This document shows, in pieces, positions 12,401 to 21,870 of a DNA stretch of 64,000 bases. The notes beneath the pieces are model-generated. The model was not told the DNA's origin and ran no database searches. It worked only from the letters and a program-made list of their open reading frames with translations. Positions within the stretch are counted from its first letter, which is position 1. Every line of letters begins with the position of its first letter. This stretch comes from Mansonella perstans. Its lineage: Eukaryota > Nematoda > Chromadorea > Rhabditida > Onchocercidae. Both the position numbers and the translations under genes were made by a program. The stretch lies in assembly GCA_037074765.1 (NCBI GenBank), contig JBAMDO010000036.1, forward strand, positions 1 to 64,000, read 5' to 3'.

Positions 12401-14282
12401 AAATGGGCAAATTTGAATACAACTTCAAAAAGTTGCCAGCTGATTGCTGCAAAACAATCCAATTTATCAGCTGTTAGTGGTTATTTCAAAAAAAAAGTCG
12501 TAATTTAAAATCAAAGCAATTCGATAATCTTAGATTAATAACTTGATTATCAGACATTAATCTAAAATTTCAATTTGAAATTATTAATCCGTTAATATTA
12601 GTTCCATTATTGAACCAATTTTTGCGAAGGATTTTACCGTAATAATTTTACATTTTTTAAAAATTTTTTTAGAAATTATTTATTTGAAAAAGAAAAAATT
12701 AGCAATTTTAAAATGATAATAATTTCTTGCTAGCATGACAAAAGTTCAGGATTTTTTTCTTTTTTTTTTTAGCCAAGATTGTTTTCCGGTGACATGCTTT
12801 CACGTTGTTTCCTGCAATACGGACATGCAACAACACTTCCGATATTTGACGAATGGCAACAAAGTAATAGCGATGGACCGATATTTGATAAAAATGGCGA
12901 CTTTCTGGCATATTTTATATCAGTTCATAGCAAATACAATCTCTCAGTTGTTTACAAAGAAATGAAGCCATTTTTTGATTTCATAAATGGTATAAAAGTG
13001 AAACGAAGTGAAATTACAGGTTAGCGCTAACATGTTAATTAATCATCTAGGCGTATTATTGTTTAAGCTTTCCATGAGATGCATCATCCTACGCACAATT
13101 AATTATTTGCGTTTAATGAATGAATGAAAAGATTTTATCAGCTGATACTTTTATTTTTTTTTTCATTTGAAATTGTTTTACTTAATTACTAAAATAATTA
13201 AACATAAGATGAAAAAAACGATTGATGAGGGATTATGTTCAATCAGTGTTTCTTTTTTTTTTCTGTTCATTTTTGATTTTCTATTTCAGAATTCAATGAA
13301 CCATTAATTCTAACAGAGCGTCATATAACAAAATTGTATGATTTATTGGAGCGTATTTTGAATGGTACCGCTATTTCGGTACTTATTTCATTGATTGTTA
13401 GTCTGGTAGTGGTCATTTTCATCACATTCCATTTGGTCCTATCATTTTTGGCTATTATTTGTATTGCTACCGTTGTTACTGTAACTGTTGCTATTGTACT
13501 TTGGGCTGGTAAGTTTCTTTATTTTTTTGAAATTACTTTAATAATTTTAAAATGGTTGTTTTTCCTCTCTCTTTCCCTGCTCGTTTGATTGAATTCTTTA
13601 GAGTAATTTTAAGGTTGGACAGTTAATGTTGTTGAAGCAACGATAATTGTGTTAACAATTGGTATGAGCTTTGATTATTGTCTTCATATTGCGGTTGGTT
13701 TCCGATTTCATAAAACTGATGACTACAGGTAAAGTTAATTTTTCACGTAAAAAATTTTACGTAAAAAGAATTTAGTAGCATTTATTATTTTAATATTAAT
13801 TAGCCTTATTATGCTCCTTGAAAATAATTGTAGTTTATGAAAATAATGAGCACACCGATCGATTATCATTATCACTTATTTTTTTTCTCAACGATAATCT
13901 ATGAAAATATTTAACTTTTATCAGCAATTATCCTAATTAATCATTAATTTGTATGCATTTATTAATTACTTTTTCGATTCATTTTCTAATTGATTAACAA
14001 AAAATTTCCAATCATTTCAAGTAAAATTAGATTATTTGCCGATATTTTAGTGTGATAGCATCTAATGTTGGTATACCGATATATTTGGCAGCTATTTCTT
14101 CATTTCTTTCTGGATTTGTTTTGATTGGTGCTTCAACTCAGGCATTTTTTGAAATCAGTATCTTTTTAATGCTAATTACAATCACAAGTTTTACAATAGC
14201 AGTATTTGTTTTCCCATCGATGGTTACTTTGTTATTACAGCAGTGCTCACCATCCGATCAGGTTGCGATAACACAACTTTAG
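6412..14282 (+). CDS. disp: Dispatched-family RND transmembrane protein (CHE-14/DISP-like)
   Basis: I join 18 exons: 6412-6464, 6929-7052, 7313-7446, 7630-7792, 8043-8233, 8548-8707, 8893-9177, 10098-10214, 10435-10515, 10756-10895, 11075-11402, 11588-11709, 12006-12099, 12329-12472, 12773-13019, 13290-13508, 13614-13728 and 14051-14282. All phases agree and give 982 residues. TM1 is near residues 26-48, followed by GFESRNT, the Dispatched GFE-R-T signature. A cysteine-bearing lumenal loop follows, then the sterol-sensing region (about 330-520) with VGADDAF near 392-398 and CFGIYAG after it. A second loop precedes the C-terminal membrane bundle with GMSFDY near 884-889. The two acidic motifs correspond to the proton-relay positions of RND proteins. 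Dispatched proteins release lipid-modified cargo and, as CHE-14 in C. elegans, work in apical epithelial secretion. Weak points are the ATTTGAG acceptor of exon 3 and the GTTAGT/GTTTAT donors of exons 3 and 5. Patched-related proteins are the alternative family, but the GFE signature favours Dispatched. Confidence 0.9.
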
Positions 14283-14346
14283 ATGATCAATAATGCTTTT
14301 TTTTTTTTTTTCTATTAAACAGATTTCATTTATCAAAATGAATATA

Positions 14347-14352
14347 AATAAA
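14347..14352 (+). terminator. Probable poly(A) signal of the Dispatched-like gene
   Basis: AATAAA lies 65 bases past the stop codon (14280-14282), after a T-rich stretch. It is the first good signal downstream. Confidence 0.6.
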
Positions 14353-15637
14353 ATTCCATTTATTCAAAATGTTGAGGATATTGAAAAGTGACACGCACAA
14401 CACACGCATACATATACATACACACGCACAATTGTCATTAAAAAGAGTAAGGCAAAAAGTGAAATGCTGACAAATTAACTTAGATACTTTATAAACTGGT
14501 TTGAAATATTTCTTTTCTACACTTATTTCGACAAAATTTCTCAATGTTGTAATAAGTGTTATGCATCTTAAATTGTCCTTTGTTTTCATCGATTGACATA
14601 GAGTGTTAATATTTCCTTGTATCGTGATTTCATATAAATCTAAAAGTTGGATATGAAAGGCACCACAACATTGATATGATATGCATTGTAACGATGAACA
14701 GACCTGCTTTATGTGATAAGCAAAGAATGTTCAATATTTAGCAAGAAATGTTTTATTTGTAATGGATATTGTAAATTTGTTGGTAGTATCAAAATGTTAT
14801 TGCAAAATAATTTCTTCTTCAAAAAAGTTATTTTTTTGCTACTTTAGAAAAATCTGATAATTTGAAATCACTGTTCATTTTTTCCTTTCTTCGCTTCAGT
14901 TCATATGAATTGAATCAATGATCTCTAGCGATGATTTTATGTTCGCCATTGAATGATCAATTGCACTTACAAATATCCTCTCATTCTCGTTGGGCATTTT
15001 TTGGTCATCTTGATTTGTGTCATCTTTATAAATTATAATTATTACCTATGAAATATGTTCTTTGAAACTGTCACTGGAACTATTAACGTAGATTAAAGAG
15101 TTATGGGTGTAATTTATAAAACCACTAACATCGTCAAAAGAAGGAAATTTAAAATTTCCGGCACATCTTCGTTCCCAGCATTATTTAAACTTGTTTATAA
15201 AGAGTTGGAAAATGTTTTGGAAGTTTATCAAACTTCCTCTCTATTATTTAGCATTTCCTTTCTCCCATATTTTCGTTATAAAGAGGAGCAAATTTATAAA
15301 ACCAGTAATGTCGTAAAGAAAGGAAATTTAGAATTTCCAGCTTTACGCTCAAATAATTCTAATACATATATTTTCACTAATAGGCAATGTTTGAAATGGG
15401 ATGATTCTCCGAATTATTACTACTTGGCTATACTATTAGATGAGTAAAAAAACGACACAACCATCACCGAATACAAACACCGAATGTATTAAACGTCTTT
15501 CATATGGACTTGAACATTTTCAACAAGACATATAGGAAATTTTCTTTTAATACAATCATATTTAAAAGATAAAAAGCTTGAAGATAAAGCTTAATATATG
15601 ACATCTTAAATTTCTTACAGTGATTGCAGTACAAGAA
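14353..15637. other. Convergent intergenic region with a diverged 180-bp duplication
   Basis: This separates the 3' ends of the Dispatched-like (+) and zinc-finger (-) genes. The segment beginning 15112 (atttataaaaccactaac) recurs at 15292 (atttataaaaccagtaat), each followed by ggaaattta.aatttcc. The open frame of 114 codons at 15103-15447 crosses both copies. It has no splice signals or recognisable domain, and I read it as chance openness of the repeat. Confidence 0.55.
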
Positions 15638-18258
15638 TCAGATACTAACAAAACTACCCCTTTCCTCATTTTTGACCCATAATTCTGGATTGATCAAACA
15701 ACTCTCCATTTCATCGTCCGCAGAATTACCTGAAATTATAAGACTGTGAAAGATCTAATAAGATTACTTAAGGAAAAATTTATTTTTCAGTTTTTTATCA
15801 AATCATCCAATCGGTCCATCCAACTTATATTTACCTATCTACAACTACATTTCACTTGTTATCTCTTACATATAAATATTGTATACATCATGATCTTTTT
15901 TCAGAAACAGATCAAATATGATTTTTTCATTCTTTTCTGTTTTTCTCCTTACGGTACCATTCTGTGCAAATTGCAACATCAACCAAGTAGTTTTAAAGAA
16001 ATGGCAAAATGCTGCTGTTTGATTGATATTTCGTGTTTGCATAATTTAAAATTTGAAAATCAAATTGAAAACAGAAAAAATGAAAAATAACCTCGACTTA
16101 TACGTGGGAAACATTTGTCGGTAATATGATGCAAATCGCTGGCATATTGCATGCGATGATCCTCTATGAGACTTTCATCACCATCATGACATGCTTTAAC
16201 ATGCTTAATTACATCTGATTTGGTAATTGTTGTCCATGTTTTCTTACACTCACGACAGAAGAACATCGGTAGACGTACATGTCTTGAAAAAATGAATGCG
16301 TGAAAAATCTGTATACATTCTTTTAATGAGAACGTTTCAATCATACTGTAAATTTGAATTGCTTAAATCAGACTTTTCTTTTTTACTATGTTTATATTGA
16401 AATTATATTCCTGTCAAATGCAATAGCTTTCACTATGTAGATATTGGAAGTTTTAGAAATATATGCATTAAAATTTTGCAATCAATTTTCTCAGCGTTGA
16501 ACTTCTTCTGGAATGTAGAAGGTCAACACCAGATGTTGGAGAAATAATACCAACGTAGTTGATTCGTACTTGGAATTAGCATGGTAGATAAGTGATGAAC
16601 GTTGACCGGTAACTTGAAGACCGCAGATATTACAAATTCGAGGTGGCCTTGATCGTTTCTTCGTTTGTTGCGACAACATATCGCTACTAGCTGTTAAATT
16701 ATTTAACGGATCAACGATATCGGTTGGCTCACACCCTGTTATAACAGTATTTGCACTACTGCCAGCTTCGTTTCGGTATAAATCGCCCAGAATACTCACT
16801 AGAAAAAATGACTGCAACCACGGCTAAAATATGCAACTAAAACTGAGTCCAAAAATCAAATCATTTAATGGTTGGATGGAAAATGAACTGTTTACCGATA
16901 TTGACTTGATCCGGATCGTGTTGTAATACAGCATTAGGGAATGTAGTTGATTGCGGATCTGATTCCTTTTCCAAAGTGCTATCTTCTGGCTCCACTTCGC
17001 TACCCTAAACAAATTTTTTAAAGTAAAATGTTCGCTTTACTAAATTTGAAAGCATGAAATACTGCAACAAAGTTAAGAGAATATTTTAATTTTAAGAAAA
17101 GTGAAATATTATTATTACAATATTATTACATGAAACATTATTACTTTAGCACTTTCGATTTTTGCCTCTTTTTCAGTTTCTGTCATCCGAGTCAATTCAT
17201 CGGAATCTACCGAGACTGTAGACAGTTCACCGGAATTGAGCAGCGACGGATAGTCGGCAATTCTTCAAAATATTGATACTTTCAAATTGAAAGAATAATG
17301 AATAGGGAAAGATTGATTTTAGATCGGAAAGAATATAGGAAAAAATAACAGAGTAAAATAACAAAACAAACAAGCAAACATTCATATAAACAAACTTTCT
17401 TCGTTTGTAAGTTCCAAATGGAATTTTTGATACAGTAATTGAATGATGCAACATTTCCCTGATTTTTTCACGTTTACGATGAAAATCTGGCGTGACCTTA
17501 TATTTCACCTGAAAAAGAATAAAATAAAGTTTCGATATATCTATCTTGTCATATCACAAATAGAATTCTTTTACGGACTGTTAGTTAGAATATTTTCTAG
17601 AAACTTATGTAAATATCCCTGATGTAGGCTATTATGTCAGTATTTTATGATTTAATAATGAATAATAAAATGAAAAAATAAAAAAAAAAAAGAAGCTTTT
17701 ATTTAGAAAACACGAAGCTTCCTTCAGATTCCATCTATTACAGGATAGTTGAAAAAATTAAGGATGGAAGAGATGATATGATCGTGGATCCGTCACAAAC
17801 ATCTCAGTTCATTAGTAAACCATTCATTCTATCATATGTTATTTGTGCAGATTTTTCTTATTAATTATATATCTTTGCTTAGCATTTTGTCCATTTATTG
17901 CTTTGAATATGAAAAGGCTTAAATTGTACAAATTGATTTTGTCAAATTAATCAAAAATTTTTTATCAATTAAATGATATAGTGGATGGATAGATGGACAA
18001 AATTTTGTAAATAGCAAAGAAAAAAAAAATTGCACATTGACTACGTAAGTAAATTAAGTAACTAACGTAAAATTCTTTTAATCCATGATCTGTGGTACAA
18101 TGGCTAATTAGAGCAAATTCAGTTGGAAATTTTGAAAAGCGACATCGTTCACACTCATATGGTATATGATTGACGTGATCCGAAGCAATGTGTATTTCTA
18201 GTTCTTCTACAGTTTCATATGTTGGAGCTTGCAATGGACAAACAACACAACGAAACAT
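15638..18258 (-). CDS. C2H2 zinc-finger protein, two pairs of fingers
   Basis: Seven minus-strand exons join with consistent phases: 18067-18258, 17396-17508, 17145-17262, 16896-17004, 16570-16798, 16092-16282 and 15638-15729. They give 347 residues. Fingers 1 and 2 are in the first exon: C4-x2-C7..H23-x4-H28 and C36-x2-C39..H53-x4-H58. Fingers 3 and 4 are C233-x2-C236..H250-x4-H255 and C263-x2-C266..H281-x4-H286. The intron between exons 5 and 6 falls between the two histidines of finger 3, which fixes the donor at 16569. The linker (about 65-230) is acidic and Ser/Thr-rich, with a basic KKRSRPPR just before finger 3. It is probably a nuclear DNA- or RNA-binding regulator. I do not recognise the orthologue. 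The start ATG lies 10 bases after TTTTCAG, so trans-splicing is likely. If an upstream coding exon exists instead, the N-terminus is longer. Confidence 0.82.
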
Positions 18259-18267
18259 TTGATATCT

Positions 18268-18269
18268 GA
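18268..18269 (-). promoter_or_regulatory. Candidate trans-splice acceptor of the zinc-finger gene
   Basis: On the minus strand AAAATTTTCAG is followed by ATATCAA and then the ATG at 18258. The very short leader between a strong acceptor and the start codon is typical of spliced-leader addition. Confidence 0.5.
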
Positions 18270-18454
18270 AAATTTTCGATATTTAAAAATTATTGCTTTT
18301 TTTTTTGGCTCTTAACATTAACGTAACGATATTTAAATTTCATATTAGATGAGATCAACGAATTAATTTTACTATCACATATGTTTTCTTGTACTCAAGC
18401 ACACACACATACATCTGTAAAAGAAAAATTTTCTGGCCAACTGAACATATATGC

Positions 18455-18535
18455 ATATACCGTAATAAATACACATATACATGTACTGTAATAAACATAT
18501 GTATATACCGTAATAAATGTACATAGATATACGGT
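18455..18535. repeat. Short repeat of TATACCGTAATAAA
   Basis: Three copies of ta(c/t)(c/t)gtaataaa spaced about 30 bases apart are separated by TACATATG-like spacers. Confidence 0.7.
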
Positions 18536-18939
18536 ATCACATAATGTGCATTTTAAATTGTTTGATTTTACAGTCATATAAGCAAAATAAAATAAGAAAT
18601 ATATTAATGATTGCGGTCGTTTGATTGAACAAAATAATACGGTAGAAGAAATTTTTTTGAAAGAAAAAACTAATGGAAATATTAATGGAAAAGCTTTGAT
18701 AAATTAAAAGAACAATTATTGAAAGTTGAGTAAAACTTGTGAATGAATGGCAGAAAAACAGAACGAACGAAAAAAGTATTTGATTTGCAGAATAATTTTC
18801 AAATGTTCATTTCCTATTACAAAAAAAAAAAAAAAAAAGATCGATGCAGCAATTGCAATGGAAAAATTTAAAAATTAAATGAAAAAAGAAATATTTGAAA
18901 TTAAATCTGAAGAGCAGTGACAGCTTATAGAGTAGTAAT

Positions 18940-19625
18940 AGCAACAAGTAGAAATAGTAATGATAAAAATAAAAAATAGGAATTGAAATAAAAATAATAA
19001 TAATGACCATGATACGAGAGGAGTGAGAGTAGGAGTAGGAGTATGAGTGGGAGTATGCGTGGGAGTACGAGTGGGAGTATGAGTAGGAGTAGAAGTAGGA
19101 GTAGGAGTAGAAGTAAGGATAGAGATAGGATAAAAGTTGTAATAATCGTGGCAGCATGCGTGGGAGTATGCGTAGTAGTATGAGTGGGAGTATGAGTAGG
19201 AGTAGAAGTAGGAGTGGGAGTAGAAGCAGGAGTAGAAGTAAGGATAGAGATAGAATAAAAGTTGTAGTAATTGTTGCAGCAGTAATAATAACAGTTAGTA
19301 GCAGTACAATAGTAATGATAAAAATAAAGAGTTGAAATAAAAATAATAATAACCATGATATGAGAGGAGTGGAAGTAGACGAGTAGGAGTATGAGTGGGA
19401 GTATGCGTGGGAGTATGAGTGGGAGTATTAGTAGGAGTAGAAGTAGAAGTAGAAGTAGGAGTAGAAGTAAAGATATGGATAGGATAAAAGTTGTAGTAAT
19501 CTATCGGTGGCAACAACAATAATAACAACAAATAGCAGTAGGATAGTAATAATAATAGTAGTAGGAGTAGAAGTAGGAGTAGGAGTAGGAGTAGGAGTAG
19601 GAGTAATAGTTGTATGAGTGAGTGG
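18940..19625. repeat. Compound GAGTAG/GAGTATG satellite with a higher-order unit
   Basis: Long runs of gagtag, gagtatg, gtgggagtatg and gaagtag are interrupted by recurring non-repeat segments. These include a shared block aatagtaatgataaaaataaa...aaccatgata..gagaggagtg and a second one around taaaagttgtagtaat. The blocks recur about every 200-360 bases, so whole compound units were duplicated. The Thr-Pro and Tyr-Ser frames on the minus strand are artefacts of the repeat. Confidence 0.9.
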
Positions 19626-19679
19626 GTGGTAGTATCGATGTGTATATTTGTGTAGTTTTTGGATGATGCTAGGAAAGGA

Positions 19680-20035
19680 GGAGCAGTACTGGATGGATGA
19701 TGCTATCCATTCCATTCCATTTCCTTCCTATCATTTCTTTTCCTTCATTCACTATTCATTCATTTATACATTATTACAATGAAATATGGGAGGAGAATGA
19801 AAAAGATTGAAGGAAGAATGAATAGAAATGAGAAGAAAGGAATGGAGAGAAAAAAAAAAGGAATGGAAAAAGGAAAGAGGAAAAGGAAAGAGGAAAAAGG
19901 AAAAAGAATATAGAAAAGAATTGAATCGATATTTTGATTCGAGGAATCATTTGATAATAAATATAACGATGAATTACTTTTTTCATCATCACAACCAAGT
20001 AAAGGAAGGAAGGAAGGAAGGATGGAAGGAAGCAA
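19680..20035. repeat. Purine-rich and GGAA/GGAT-type low complexity
   Basis: A TCCATTCCATTCC tract is followed by an AGAAAGGAAA-rich tract and (GGAA)n near 20003-20030. Overlapping open frames on both strands come from this composition. Confidence 0.8.
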
Positions 20036-20104
20036 TGAACAATAAATATATTTGTTTGACAAATATTGTCACAATCAAATTAATAGTAATATCATTCTGA
20101 GGGA

Positions 20105-20495
20105 TGCAAAAAAAGTACCGGTATTTTCCGGAAAAAGATTCAATCAACAGGATATTTAAAAAGAATCAAAAAGTACCGCTATTTTCCGAAAATGATTGAA
20201 TCAACAGGATATTTAAAAGAATCAAAAAATACCGGTATTTCTCGAAAATGATTGAACCGACAGGATATTTAAAAGAATCAAAGAATACTTTTTGTATTTT
20301 CCGAAAAACATTGGATCAACAGGATATTTAAAAGAATCAAAAAATACCGGTATTTCTCGAAAATGATTGAACCGACAGGATATTTAAAAGAATCAAAGAA
20401 TACTTTTTGTATTTTCCGAAAAACATTGGATCAACAGGATATTTAAAAGAATCAAAAAATACCGGTATTTCTCGAAAATGATTGAATCAATTGGA
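20105..20495. repeat. Tandem array of 56/59-bp units with a duplicated dimer
   Basis: Seven units share a core acaggatatttaaaagaatc and a variable head. One head type contains taccggtatttctcgaaaatg (unit 56 bp). The other contains tactttttgtattttccgaa (unit 59 bp). The 56+59 pair occurs twice in succession with almost no change, a 115-bp higher-order unit. The first units carry the inverted element ccggtattttccgg. Confidence 0.92.
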
Positions 20496-21646
20496 TTCAA
20501 TTTTAAAAAAAAATGAGAGATAATATATAAAATTTATTTTTTGAAAACATTTGATTAAATTGTTATCAATCGAAATTATTGTGTTTTTTTTCTTTTTTTT
20601 TTTTTTTCCTTTTGTCGATATTATTATCATATGTTTAATATTCATTTGAAATAAATTTTTTATTTATAAATGAATGATATTTTAGCAAAAATTCTGAATA
20701 ATATCAGATTGAATGATTTGTGATTTGTGTTCAAAGAATGATTTATTAAATGTGCGAAAGATAATCAGATTAGATAGTATTATATAAATAATTTATTTTG
20801 TTGGTCAAACTTATTTGTAATATTGATAACGTATATCGAAATAATATATTCATTAGTTATTTTTGAATTAAAATTTTGAAGTTTCATTGTTTTGACAATT
20901 TTATCGCGAATTTTGAGAGTTTTTTGGGATCATTTTCTTCATATATCATATATGATGGAAGAATTGTTCAATTGTACAAGATATCTACTCAATCTTTTAT
21001 GCTTTAATTATCGATCTTTTACTCTTAATTAAACTTCAATAGAACTCTTTTGAATTTCATTTTTAGGCATTTATGATATCATTATCTTTTTTTTTTCCCA
21101 TTTAATTTTTACATTCAATCAATATTTACTTAGTCATTCTCTGTCACATTAATGTCATTTAATGGCTCTAACATTTAATGCAATAATTTTAGGCTTTGTA
21201 CGAAATATTTATTTGAATTCTCTAATATAACTAATGAAACTATTCATTAATTTTGATTGATTGACATACATTTTTTTTTTTTTTTTAGCAATTTTTCATG
21301 CAAAAATTAAAGGTATACGAAAAAATTTTAATTATTAAATTTTAAAATATTAAAATGAACAATTAAATTTGTTAGAAATAATGATAGCTTATCAGTAAAT
21401 ATAATTAGCAAACAAATGTTATCAGTCTTAAAGATATATTGTTTAATTTAAATTAAATAATTTGCCTAGCTTTATCCCTGTATTACTAAAAGTAACAGGA
21501 GTAGAAAATTGATTTTTATTCGTATCGATACCCTGTACGCGACTAGCCCGCGACTTGAAATACCGAAAATTACCTAAACCAATTCCATTTTTTATTTCCC
21601 GAGAGTATTAGCAAATAGTAGTGTTGTATTCTTTAACATTTACTTT

Positions 21647-21684
21647 ACGTGATCAAATATATAGGCATTATATATTTGTCACGT
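21647..21684. promoter_or_regulatory. Inverted repeat with ACGTGA arms upstream of the 598-residue gene
   Basis: The left arm acgtgatcaaatatata and the right arm tatatatttgtcacgt are reverse complements apart from one inserted base, separated by ggcat. Another cgtgat and a tgacgtgatc follow within 30 bases. It ends about 190 bases before the ATG at 21871. It may be a protein-binding site or a cruciform or hairpin. No factor is assigned. Confidence 0.45.
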
Positions 21685-21851
21685 TTTTGCGTGATATTTG
21701 ACGTGATCTGTTTAGGTTTTACAATATATTTTAAATGAGACTGAAATGAAATGTTTCATTTATTGTTGTCACTGTTATTTGCTATTATTATTCTGCTATA
21801 TAGTTTGTTGTTATTGTTTGATTTGTTTACTAATTAGAATTATACAATTTT

Positions 21852-21853
21852 AG
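21852..21853 (+). promoter_or_regulatory. Candidate trans-splice acceptor
   Basis: acaattttag ends 17 bases before the start codon at 21871, with no coding exon seen upstream. Confidence 0.45.
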
Positions 21854-21870
21854 AATTTCAATAGTTCAAA

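Larger units (their letters stand above)
18259..21870. other. Repeat-rich intergenic region between divergently oriented genes
   Basis: No exon chain was found. The content is mostly low-complexity or tandem sequence, described in separate entries. The region lies between the 5' ends of the zinc-finger gene (-) and the 598-residue gene (+), so it must hold both promoters. Confidence 0.6.

Noticed and set aside
16491..16550. Read-through end of zinc-finger exon 5 (VLFLQHLVLTF... to the stop at 16491)
   Set aside because: It would drop the second histidine of finger 3. Splicing at 16569 restores the C2H2 pattern and leads into finger 4.
18807..19715. Several long minus-strand ORFs rich in Ser-Tyr or Thr-Pro
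   Set aside because: All come from the GAGTAG-type satellite, whose unit is a multiple of three. There is no domain, start context or splice signal.
19760..20100. Overlapping ORFs rich in Lys/Glu/Arg (+) and Phe/Ser/Pro (-)
   Set aside because: Purine-rich low-complexity tract. Both strands are open for compositional reasons.
20105..20495. CRISPR-like regular repeat array
   Set aside because: Units are contiguous 56/59-mers without unique spacers, and the genome is eukaryotic.
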